Positions 11,961 through 22,402 of a stretch of 64,000 bases of DNA are shown here, piece by piece. The position numbers and the translations under genes were made by a program. The notes beneath the pieces are model-generated. The model had not been told where the DNA came from. It searched no databases and worked only from the letters and a program-made list of their open reading frames with translations. Numbering within the stretch: the stretch's first letter is position 1; each line of letters begins with the position of its first letter. The DNA comes from Neckera pumila (lineage: Eukaryota > Streptophyta > Bryopsida > Hypnales > Neckeraceae): the NCBI GenBank assembly GCA_963969595.1, contig OZ018411.1, positions 2,978,501-3,042,500 of the forward strand. The letters are read 5' to 3'.

Positions 11961-13120
11961 ACACACAGACAGCCAAACTTAAGGTATGGATGTTTTTCAA
12001 TTTGTGCCAACATAAAAAATGAATGCGTGACTTCCGTGCAAGCCCACAGTCGCATAAGTCGCGTGAGGCGCACGAGTTCCGTGAATTTCGTGAGTCCCAC
12101 CAATTCTTGTTATTTCTAGGAATTAGTCTCCCGTGATCTCCGATTGCCCAGTTATAGCATCTAGTCCTAGCCTTGGTGTCATCCGGAGGAAGGAAGCATG
12201 GGCGGATCATGCACGAAGAGCGCGCGCACTCAATCAGGGGTAGAAGATTTCTGTATATTGCATTTAATTTCTCCGCATCGGAGTTCCTGAGCGCCGCAGA
12301 ATCACCGCTCGGGCTGGAATTACTCAGTGATGTTCGACCGCTTCCACTTTCATGACTGCTTCTTGCTCTGGCGCAGTATCAGTATCCCGAGGGATTTCTT
12401 TTGTAAGAGGATCATACGTCACCCCGAGTTGCAGTTTGTGAAGTCTCATGTGAGGCGCTCTAGCTCGGAGTGTGTCAGATTCTCTCACGAAGAGATCCCT
12501 CGCAGGAAGGCATTTTGCGACAACTCCGCGAACCCTAATTTCATGCTCAATTGGCCTCTTGGGTGAGTACCTTCTCCGAATTTTAGCTTTGTGATTGATT
12601 TCGATTTCGTGAGTGGCACCATGCTCTAGGGTTGTCCTTCTGTAATGGCCATATCTGGAAACATCTTCTTGGACTACCTAGCTGGCTCGAAGTTACCAGC
12701 AAAGCGTCTGATGCTAGGGGTAGTGAGGGCAGGCATTTCAGCATTCCTGGTAGTTCATCAATCGTAAATTGGTTTGGAATGTCATGCGATCGTCGACAGT
12801 TGTTGGAGGAAGGTGATTCAATATTGGCATGTTTTCGACTAAATTTCCATTTCCTTTTGGCATATGCAATGCAAACAGGCTGCAAAATTGCGAGCACACT
12901 GGTGATGTAGGTGGTGATGTAGCCATGACTTCAGTTGTCTGATTCCTCGAACGCGACGTCTTTGTGCAGCAGTTGAACGAGGTAACAGTCTCATGAGCCG
13001 GCAGTAGGCAAAATGGTCTGAATATCCGAAGATCATTTGCATGTGCTTTGATCTGCAGAATGCTGTTGATCCTGTAACAAATGACTTGCCGTTCTGCCCT
13101 AAATTCTCAGGCACTGAAGG
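11961..13120. other. Upstream region of the receptor kinase gene
   Basis: GC content rises from about 12170 onward relative to the AT-rich DNA to the left, as expected for a promoter and 5' leader. Several reading frames overlap here but none resembles a known protein. A 5' untranslated exon is plausible, although no splice pair can be proven. Confidence 0.4.
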
Positions 13121-16100
13121 ATGATTCACCTCCTGCAGCTCGTATTCCTTCTTGCATTCTTTAGTTTGGCATCATGGGCTCCACGGAGCATGGCTCTGAA
13201 CGTCCTGGTGGGCTCCGACCTCATGCAGCCCGTGATGGCGACGCAGTACCTCAGTGTGTCCACCTTCTCTCTCGTGATGCAACCCGACTGCAATCTCATT
13301 CTTTACAATAGCGCACAGCTTGTGCTCAGTACCAATACCTCTTGCAAATCGGGCTCAGAATTGGGGCAATGCAGCCTCACGATGGATAGTGATGGAAATG
13401 TTTACGTTAACGAAGTGGGAGGTCCAAATACAAACTTCTCCCCGATTTCGACTTCTGTGTGGTCCTATTACTGGGCCGCGGGCACGCCTCGCCCTTTGTA
13501 CCCTTACATGATTCTCCGAAACAATGGCAGCTGCAAGTTTTATGACTTCAATGGCAACCTCCTTCTTAGTGACTATCCTCTACTGACACCATATACTCCT
13601 TTGGCACCACCAAATGCAACCAATGTTCCAGCTGACATAGGTTACCCATTTCCTCCGCAGCTGGCATGGAAACCAAATACATCTCTGGATGGTTTCCCAT
13701 ACATGCCGGCTGAGTATTTCCTTTCGCAGGGTTCGAAGCTGCAGACGGTGGATCAGGGATTTGTCCTGAAACTCGAAAGGGATTGCAGTCTGAAATCTAA
13801 AAAGGTTTTTACGAATGGAAGTGTGAGCGTTCTCTGGGAATCTGGGACCGGAAGTTCTGAAATACGAGATTGTCAGCTGATGCTGCAGCAGGATGGCCGC
13901 CTGCAGATTCGAAATAATGTTTCGGGTGAAGTTTACTGGAGTAGTACCGTCGCTGGAAATTTTTCGTCGAGCTGGATTCTTAGGTTGGATTTGGTGAATG
14001 GAGGTTTAAGTATTAGTGATATTGACGACTCGAGCATTGTCCTTTGGACCAATTTGGATCGCAACCAATCCATTCCAGTAATTCAAGCCAGTCGCAAGTC
14101 GAACAGAACCAGAATTTGGATCGTGGTTGGTGTGTGCGGTGGAGCGTCTGTTCTGGCCATTGCAGGCTTAGCGTTTCTGTATTTTTATGCACGGGCAAGT
14201 AAGCATGTCTTCTAGAAGAATCTTCGTCTTCAGTTGCTTTGTTCACTGTGCCAGTAGATCAAACTAGAATCTGTTTGCTAATTGTACGTGCTTTTGATAG
14301 GCATTCTTAAGCCTGAAAAGGACTTTCGGCGTCGAGTTCAGAACAATGGAAGCAAAACCCAAACGCTGTACTCACAGGCAAAGATCAAGGAAGCAACGAA
14401 CAATTTTGGGAAAAAAATTGGGCATGGTGGTTTTGGAGACGTGTTCTATGGCAAATTGGCGGATGGGCAGGAGATTGCGGCCAAAGTTTTGTCAAATAAT
14501 TCACATCATATGCTACAGGAGTTCTACAACGAGGTTTGCAGTCTCCTCTGCAGCGATCTAGTGCTTGAAAGGGCTCGTACGGTTTTCATATATAGTGGTT
14601 CCGAATTCATTTGGATCAGGGACATTCTGAGTAAGCTTGCTAATTTGCTCGAACTTGGACGGTGGATGTGCAGATAGAGCTCCTGTCTGTGGTGCATCAC
14701 AAGTACCTGGTCTCTCTTTTAGGATACAGCTTCACTCGTAAGCATCAAACACTGATATACGAATATATGAGTGGAGGAGACCTGCGATACAGACTGCAAG
14801 GTGCCTTGGGAACTTTCTGATTGTCTGCATGACATTCTTTCACCGATGTATGCTGACAATTTCCTTCGAGCAATTGTTGGAGTTTTGGTTATATGCTTGT
14901 TTGTTGACCTGCAGGGGAGGACGCTGCCAAGAATCCTTTGACCTGGAAACAGCGAACAAATATCACCTTGCAAGTTGCAGAAGGTAGTCCATTCAACATT
15001 TTTTTCTGGTGCATGGCCATCCTGTTACTCGCTAGGTCGTATGTGCAATCTGTTGAGCATGCCCAACCCATTTTCTCTTTTCTAATGGCTTTGTGTCCAG
15101 CATACACATTTGCAAGCGTTGCTAAGATTGTCAAGCAACATTATTGGTGTTGTATACGGCACAGCAAGATTTTTTTTTGATATGCTCTAATACCCTCTCG
15201 ATTGTGTCTCTGATCCTGGCTTTATGAAGGGCTTGAGTATCTGCATGATAAATGCTCTCCAGCTATCATCCACCGTGATGTCAAAAGCAACAACATCCTC
15301 CTCACAAACAAATTGGTTGCAAAAGTAGCGGATTTCGGACTCTCCAAAATTCGAACTTTAGAACAGGAAGACGCCACCCATATCACGACGGTGGTGAAAG
15401 GGACTCCAGGTTATCTCGATCCAGAGTAAGCCTTTCATCTCCGCCTTCTATGTTCGCAGCACCAAATTCTCCGCCTCTGTTATAAGTCAATTTTCTATCC
15501 TTTAGTGAACTGCAGGCTTCATATTTTCTTTTTCTGTGCTTTCATGCCAACTGGACAAGTTGCGATGTTTACTACGATGTTTTCGAGACCAATGGAATTT
15601 CTGTCATCTTAGCTCTCTTTTATGACCCACTGGTTGCAGATACCACGAAACGGGGATGCTCACAGAGAAGAGCGACGTGTATGCATATGGAATCGTGCTA
15701 ATGGAGATCCTGACAGGACGACATCAAATGTTTATTGTTCAAACGGTGAGATATCAATCATTGGTGACCTAAGGCTGTTAATGTAATTACCTGAATCAGC
15801 TACACTCTTCAAGCCTATCCATTGTGGGCCACTTTACATTGAGCCATCTTTTTTCACGCGCCACCTAGTTTGAATCTAATGGCTATGACAACACTATTCA
15901 CACTCCTGTGCTTCAATAATAGGTAGGTCGGCCATGGCTTATTTCAGAACCCAATCTGAATGGACAGAAAGTTGTTGAACTCCATATCCTCTAGTGATTC
16001 TTAGTGCTTGTATTGACGTGAAAATGTACGACTCTGTACGTTTCACCAGGTATCCGACGCACAGAAATCGGACCAGTTTGACGACTTAGCAGATGTAAAT

Positions 16101-16451
16101 TTAGGAGGGGACTACGACAGAGATGAGTTTGTGAAGCTTGTGGAGTTGTCGCTGTGGTGCGTGAGGAAGAGCAACTTGGAAAGGCCGTTCATGCGTCAGG
16201 TGGTGCAAAGGCTGCAAGAGATTGGGCTGGCTCCTCTGCCGTCCATGCAGCTTGCTGGTAGCGTACGTGAATCTGCCAACAAAGGAGAATCCCTCAGGGG
16301 CACTGCTGCGCCGTTAAGTGGGTGGTCGACCTGCAACATGGTCTCTGAAGCCAGTCAAGATCCTGAGAAAGCTTGTGATAGCAGGGTTTGTCAGGATGAT
16401 CACAGCCTCAAACGGCCAATTATGCATTCGTACAGAATGGCTCTAACTTAG
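13121..16451 (+). CDS. Bulb-type lectin receptor-like protein kinase, 7 exons
   Basis: Exons 13121-14198, 14301-14533, 14674-14800, 14915-14983, 15230-15425, 15640-15745 and 16050-16451 join through GT-AG introns to 736 residues. The start gives a signal peptide ([19 protein letters not shown]). The extracellular part has two B-lectin-like stretches (about residues 30-145 and 190-305) with paired Cys and several N-glycosylation sites. One membrane helix lies at about 332-356 ([20 protein letters not shown]). The kinase domain is complete: [11 protein letters not shown] loop near 400, Lys in [16 protein letters not shown] near 517, DFG near 537, [10 protein letters not shown] activation segment, and a C-terminal [11 protein letters not shown]. 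The HRD arginine marks an RD kinase, expected to phosphorylate Ser/Thr. It probably senses a sugar or cell-wall ligand at the plasma membrane. The linker between the end of exon 6 and exon 7 is short for the family, so a missed small exon is possible. Confidence 0.88.
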
Positions 16452-18105
16452 TCCTGTTTTGAGTAGTTCAACCTTAGGAATGAGTTTTTGCACATCCAAA
16501 ATAACTTTGACGTGCATGCCATTTGCTCATGTCCACAACCATTCTCTTGTACTCTATCTGTGTCATTGAGAACTTGCCATTTCTGACGACACAATTCAAA
16601 ATTCATATTCATTGAAAATGTTTCCCGATGATTTCGGACCTCAAATGTTCGATACTGTTCATCTGCAAGCAAAGTACGGGAGAGGGAGTGACTGCTATCA
16701 CTGAAGTTAATCTTTAAACATTATAATATTTCAAAGCCTCTAGTGATGTGCAAACGTGCTGCAAATGAAGTTGTAAACTTGCTATAGAAGCTGCACCCTG
16801 ATCAGGGGATAATGGCGGAGAGGGAGGGAAGCTGCGGTGGAGACAGAAGCTTCTTTGTGGGGAGTGGGGAGTGGGGAACCTGGGAGCGGGAGCGGGAGCG
16901 GTCGGGTCGCCCAAAATTTTTCTTTAATTGCCCAGGCGGGCGACCCAAATGAGTCCAGGTACTGCGCACTACTCTTCTGCGTCTCCTCTCTTGCAAAGCA
17001 GCAGCAGCTCCTCTTCATCTCGCATCCCCAATATCTACCTGTGTCACTTCGCTTGCGCAGCAGCAACAGCAGCGGCGGCAGCATTTCGCCGGTGTCCATC
17101 AGGACCATGTCGTCTGCGCCCACCGCTTCTGCTGGTCCGACCAACATTTGGCTTACTTGCAATAGTCTTATTGCTGCTGCTGTGGATCACTATTCTTGAA
17201 TCATGAACAAGTTTCACAGCTTTAATCACTATTTTTTGAATCATTAACAAGTCTCACAGCTTGAATCCTACAGATGAAATGGGGCACAATCCTGTGCAAT
17301 AGTCTGGGATGATTTTCACCCTTGGAAACTCGTACGAGATACGCAGGCCATTTTTTTTTCGTGGGTTCGTGTCAGAAGTTCTCGTGTGTTGGATCTCAGC
17401 TGTTTCGTCGCTGGATGGGTATATTGGGGCTGTTCTATGGTTCTTGTCGAGTTCGTGAGGTGTTCACCTCGTACAGAATCGGTTTCAATGTTCGCCTGTC
17501 TAGTACGTACTGTTTGTCATTCGAGAATTAGGATGTGTTTTTCGAAGAGATGGAACTGAATCTTCGTTGTTTCATATTTTGGATACAATGAGTTGTTTCT
17601 CGTGCCATTTATAATTGCAGAAGCATGTCCCTACGCTAGCTTAATTATTTCTTCCTGTAATTGCTGGCATTCTGCAGAAGGGTCGGCGCCTCTTACGGAC
17701 GAGTTTCCTCCGAATTTCGAGGCGAAGAATGAACTTGCGGCTGGCATTCTGCCTCACACTGAATTTGTAAGGCACAGGCTCTCATGTAGGTTTTTTTAAT
17801 TTTTTTTTTGCTTCTTTGAACTAATTAAAAAGATTTCTCGTTCTCCAATTTTGGTGAAGTTGAAGTTGAACCTGGCTGACGAGTAATCTTTTCTTCAAAA
17901 GAAATTGTTCATTCTCTCTCTTATCTGTGTTAGAAGGTGTCACATACAATTTTTGAGATCAGCTTAAGGATTTTGCAGTACGTTTTGGTTAAGCGATCCG
18001 ATCATGCTCACTTAAACGTCATGCATTTATTGTGTTCAAATTATCTCTTTTTGATGTTTATAGATTGTACAAAAATGAAGTTTGAATATTTCATTTTTAT
18101 CACAG
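16452..18105. other. Intergenic; possible remnant 5' part of the dioxygenase
   Basis: No convincing gene. A GC-richer, CAG/CTG-rich patch at 16800-17210 is open in several frames on both strands, which argues against coding. Around 17680-17770 an AG-to-GT bounded piece reads DEFPPNFEAKNELAAGILPH, which might be an N-terminal remnant of the dioxygenase downstream. The typical N-terminal DIOX_N motifs are not visible. Confidence 0.35.
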
Positions 18106-18893
18106 TGAAAAGCTACAATCAGTGGCCTACAAAACCAGAGGGCTTACTTGATGCCTGTGTGGAGTACTCGGCAAGAGTGGTCCACCTGGCGAATCTGTCG
18201 CTAGGGCTCATTACTGTCAGTCTTGGCTTGCCTTTCAACCTCTTCCACCACTGCTTTAACAAGGAGAATACCATCCGAGCGCGATTGAATTACTACCCTC
18301 AATGCGCGCTTGCCAGCATGTTCTATGGTGTTAATAGGTATGACAGTCTTACGGTCCTTGCACAGGATGACGTTGGTGGTTTGCAGGTGAGAGTTTTTTC
18401 AAAAGTATAAAAAGATAACTGCTCAAGGCTCTTTCGTAGCATCTTTGATGACTTAGTTGTAGGTCTTCGTAAACACTACTCCGACTAGTTCCCCACTCTC
18501 AACCACGGATTTATTTTGAGACAGGTAGGGTGTGCTTAATCGTGGTGCGTGCAAACTGTAGTTCATGGTGGTCCTGAAACTCTGTAGTTTCAACTTTGTA
18601 AGTAACTATATGAAAGTCATTAATTTCTTGGTTTCATTTCGTTCAGGTCAAGCGGAAGGACGGACAGTGGGTAGCAGTGAAACCTCGCCATGATGCATTT
18701 GAGGTCAACGTGGGTGCCATCTTCCAAGTCTGGAGCAATGGCAAATACTGCGGACTTGAGCACCGTGTTTGTGGTGAACGAGAGGAAGGAAAGGTTCTCT
18801 GTTCCTTTGTTCTTTGATCCTGATATCAAGACTGATGTATGTCCAGTACCGCTGCTTCTTGATGAATCGCATCCTACGCATTACCAATCTTAG
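18106..18893 (+). pseudogene. 2-oxoglutarate/Fe(II) dioxygenase, broken and 5'-truncated
   Basis: Exon 18106-18386 encodes YNQWPTKPEGLLDACVEYS, then LGLPFNLFHHCF, LNYYPQC and LTVLAQDDVGGLQ, all landmarks of plant 2OG-dioxygenases. Exon 18647-18893 continues VKRKDGQWVAVKP, FQVWSNGKY, EHRV and, in a shifted frame, VVNERKERFSVPLFFDP. Known enzymes bind iron with HxD plus a distal His and bind 2-oxoglutarate with RxS. The distal His (EHRV) and RFS are present. HxD is missing: GVNRYDSLTVL stands where a family member would have about three more residues including the His. An extra T near 18768-18770 shifts the frame after EHRV. The N-terminal half was not found. It is a pseudogene unless both lesions are errors. 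Confidence 0.75.
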
Positions 18894-20652
18894 AATTAGG
18901 ACTTTTTTCGGTTTTAGGACCAGAAATAATGGCAGCTTCAAGCAGCTGGGGAAAAACAGTCAGATTTACCACTTTGCTATCTAATGTCTGCCAATCCAAT
19001 GCATTTGATCACATGAGATTTTGTAGTTAGATTTCTCCTCTGAAAGATTTGTACATATTTTCGAAGGGTCTTAGACTTGTGATACATCAAAATGTGTATT
19101 TCTTGATGATAGATATTGTAGATGTAGATACAGTTCTGTAGGAGAATGTACATGGTCAGATCTATTTGTATTAGCAACACAATTAGTTTTGAAGTATTAG
19201 TGTTAGTTTTCACAGATTGATATTAAAGTTAATTCAATAAGGGTCGTCCCCAATTGTAACAGTGGTGTCAAGAGGAAGGTTTAACTAAGAATAGTACAAA
19301 AGAAACACAACACCAAACTCCATCTAAACCCAATTTTGGTGCTCCAAGGAGTTTTGTCCTATGTTTTTCTCAAATTCCAACTCTTGGTCTCACATTGCAC
19401 ACTTTATGATTAATTCTATTATTCTCCTGCAATACTTCAACTTTCAATAGCAAAAATAAGCTCTTAATTGGACAAAAAATTCCCCTTTGGATGTTTTAAG
19501 TCAAATATTTCAATGAATGTCCACCATAGGTTGCCTTGAAAGATAGGCAATATAAAGCAAGTAGAGAATAGGATGTAAAGAAGATACAAAATGACTATTG
19601 TTTCAATGTGAAATGCAATTGGCATTTTTTGTCATCATGCACTCTTATGCAATTTTGATCAAGCATACCAAATTTCAATTTCAATAACTTTATGTTTAGT
19701 GAATTTCCTAGGTTCATGATTATATATGATAATAAATAGAAAAACATTGGTGATGAATATTCAAAAAAAATTGTAGTCATGGAGATATGTAAGAACTTCC
19801 ATATGCACACCTTTTGTGATAGAGAAAATCTCAATTTTTTTCAAAATTCACACTATAAAAAGTGCAATGTATATATACTACATGAATTTTTTTTAGCATA
19901 GATATCTTTGTAGGTTTGTAGATTTTTTTATAACAATATATTGCACTTTTGACTAATTTGTATTTGATGGCATTGGTTTCTGAGTTTGCGAGCACAAACT
20001 TGGGAGATTAATTCTACAATCTTGAAAAAATCAAATTTCCTTAAAAATGTTTTATCAAAAATAAGAATTTGAAATATTTTTAGCAAAAACTACTAATGAA
20101 ACACCTCCTCTATTTTGTTGGGTTATTTGTGATTTGCTTTTCACACAACAATTAATTATGGATGTACAAGAAAGTTGCTTCAATCTTCCAATTTACAATT
20201 GAATTAATAAGAAAGTTTCAATTAGTAATAGAGGTAGTCACGATTGTGAGGGAGTTTACACTCTCTCCTTGAACTGGTTGAAGGTGAGACTCATTATAAA
20301 GAGTCTAAATCAAAATATTTAGTGAATTTGCTTACTAGCTCCTAGGATGAATAAACCCATCTTCAAACTTATAGAAGAATTAACCCCCACAGTAACTCTC
20401 CATTATAAGTAAATATATGTCTAACTATTACATCAATACAAAAAATTTAAAGAATTAATGGAAATCATTGCCATTGTTAATACATCTCAATACACATGCT
20501 TGTGAACATGTATGACAATGTCATAAAACTCCAATTAATGATGTGCATTTTGAAATACTTACAAATATAACAACAAAGAATTCAACACATAAAAAGGATC
20601 TAGGTCTACAATCTAGCCTACTTCACTTTGAAGACCCAAAATACCAATTGCT
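18894..20652. other. AT-rich intergenic stretch
   Basis: No coding resemblance, no inverted termini and no tandem repeat were noticed. Short frames here are chance. Confidence 0.5.
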
Positions 20653-20880
20653 TTAACCCCTAAAATCCAAAGGCCTTTTTTCCATCAAATTTCATTCAAA
20701 ATTGCTATATCTATTGCAAAGTCAAACTCTACAGATTTTTTTTTCTTTTTTTACATATGTAACCATTGGCTCTTGCATTAGACTAGTATAAAAATGTGTA
20801 GAAACCTTGACCATGTGGATTGCAAGATATTTGCATTTGAAGTGAAGAAAATCATTTTTTTTGCCTTTGAAAAAGGAACA
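20653..20880. repeat. Truncated TTAA-type element, left end only
   Basis: It begins TTAACCCCTAAAATCCAAAGG and continues with the block GCTATATCTATTGCAAAG seen at the start of the 2808 and 53995 copies, up to GCAAGATATTTGCATTTGAA. The right terminus is absent and the sequence turns into gene-like DNA near 20880. Confidence 0.6.
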
Positions 20881-21204
20881 AGATTTGAGGACCAGATGTT
20901 GTGCCGTGCACCAAGCAACTTACTGTTGGCATATCCCGATCCAGCCCTCTGCATGTCTCTTCTGAGGTTCTTCATCATCACAGTTGTATCGTATAACCTA
21001 CCTCCGTTCCAATCAACCCCATTTATAGAGTCCAGTGAGAGCTCACTCCCCCCCTAGCAATCAGATTACTTCGCAAGGAAATCACCTGCACCTTCATGAT
21101 GTTCTTGTAGTCAGCCTCGTCTTTCAGGATTCCTTGACCATCACAGATCCATCTCATTAGCCAGCTGCCTAAGTTTCTGTGTAGATAATCTTTCACATTC
21201 CAAG

Positions 21205-21240
21205 GTCCCTCGGTGATGAGGTCGTTGATTGCAACCCAGG
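21205..21240 (-). repeat. Inverted 33-bp copy of dirigent coding sequence
   Basis: On the minus strand this encodes VAINDLITEGP, identical to residues of the dirigent gene at about 21499-21531 on the plus strand. The two DNA segments are near-perfect reverse complements about 260 bp apart. The flanking minus-strand reading frame (residues NVKDYLHRNLGSWLMRW) is not dirigent-like and was not recognised. Confidence 0.75.
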
Positions 21241-21283
21241 TCCAGTGAATGTTTGAAGAGTGCAGCAATCAGCCCAGATCGCA

Positions 21284-21840
21284 ATGAAGAAGATGATCAC
21301 CTGCAGTTTGACGATGCTGCTGCTGGGCTACATAACAGGGACATCATCAGCATCCGAACTCCAATGCGGATGCCGAGTTACGGAGGTGATCAAATACTAC
21401 GTGCATGACAACTTGCTGCAGAAGGAGGGTAACAACACGGCGTATGTAATTGCAGGCTCGGGAGGGAACATCACGCGCCTGCAGAAAGGTAGCCTGGTTG
21501 CAATCAACGACCTCATCACCGAGGGACCAGATCCGAAGTCGAAGAAGCTGGGACGAACCCAGGGGGTGTACCTGGTGTTCTATTTCTTCCCGGACTTGCC
21601 TCACATTCAGCAGCAGTTTACGAGCATATTCATAGATAAATGGATTTGAACGATGCGTACCAGGGTGATGATGGTAACCTTCTGCTTCCCGAGAGGGAGA
21701 TTGCAGTTGTAGGCGGCACTGGTCAGCTCCGCTCCGCATCTGGCTACTGCTTCATTCGCATGGTCAAGCAGACTAATGACTGGTCGTATATACTTGAGTG
21801 TGAGACTCCTCTCTCTGTACCCGTCGTTACTGATGAGTGA
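21284..21840 (+). pseudogene. Dirigent-family protein gene with a frameshift
   Basis: From the ATG at 21284 a signal peptide (MKKMITCSLTMLLLGYITGT) is followed by TEVIKYYVHDNLLQ, AINDLITEGP and GRTQGVYLVFYFF. All match the dirigent barrel, where secreted proteins guide stereoselective phenoxy-radical coupling. That frame stops after DKWI at 21648. The remainder (DGNLLLPEREIAVVGGTGQLRSASGYCFIRM) continues in a different frame and ends at 21840. The shift lies between about 21630 and 21650 and fits loss of one base. No intron consensus would bridge it. An ATG at 21260 is in frame, but the later start gives the cleaner signal peptide. It is single-exon, as is usual for the family. A sequence error cannot be ruled out. 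Confidence 0.75.
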
Positions 21841-22402
21841 AGGTCCTCCATTCACGAACCTCCAAGCACTAGCAATAGATTTGATACAGTAAGTTGGCAT
21901 GCATCTATTTAATTAAACTGGGTCTTTCCAACTTTGTCAACGTGCTGGCCCCTACCCCATAGAGCTGGAGACATCCTCTCTTGAAATGCTTGCTACCGAC
22001 TGTAAAGATAGAAATTGGAAATACACTACTTTATTTGCTCCGTGTTAGGTCACTTTCATAACATTCTAGACCTATAGGTTCAAATCCATTTTACCCTACG
22101 GAAGGTGACTGGATTCTCACATTCCGATTTCTGAAGTTTGACCCTTCGGACCTTGAAGCCTCACCACTTTATTTATGAATAGCTCGTAAATTCTCCAAGA
22201 TTTCCCCACACTCCAGAACCATTATGAACACAACATCTACACAATCGAGGGTCTAGAATGTCCCTCTATTATGAACATAACATTCTAGACCCTAGATTAT
22301 GAACTTAACAACTACAATCTAGGGTCTACAATGTTATGAGTTTCAGGATATAGCTGAAGGAAGGGAACAACATCATTATCTATGTCCACTACGCTGCGTA
22401 CT
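21841..22402. other. Intergenic space between convergent genes
   Basis: Contains a short repeated phrase: CATTCTAGACC occurs near 22060 and 22281, and a TCTAGGGTCTA..ATGT-like phrase occurs near 22230-22340. GGTTCAAATCC near 22077 resembles a tRNA B box but has no partner A box. No gene. Confidence 0.45.

Noticed and set aside
16782..17206. Overlapping frames with Ser/Ala runs as a gene
   Set aside because: They come from CAG/CTG-rich DNA open on both strands, with no conserved motif or clear splice partners.
22060..22110. B-box-like GGTTCAAATCC
   Set aside because: No A box at the right distance and no cloverleaf folding, so not a tRNA or a provable SINE.
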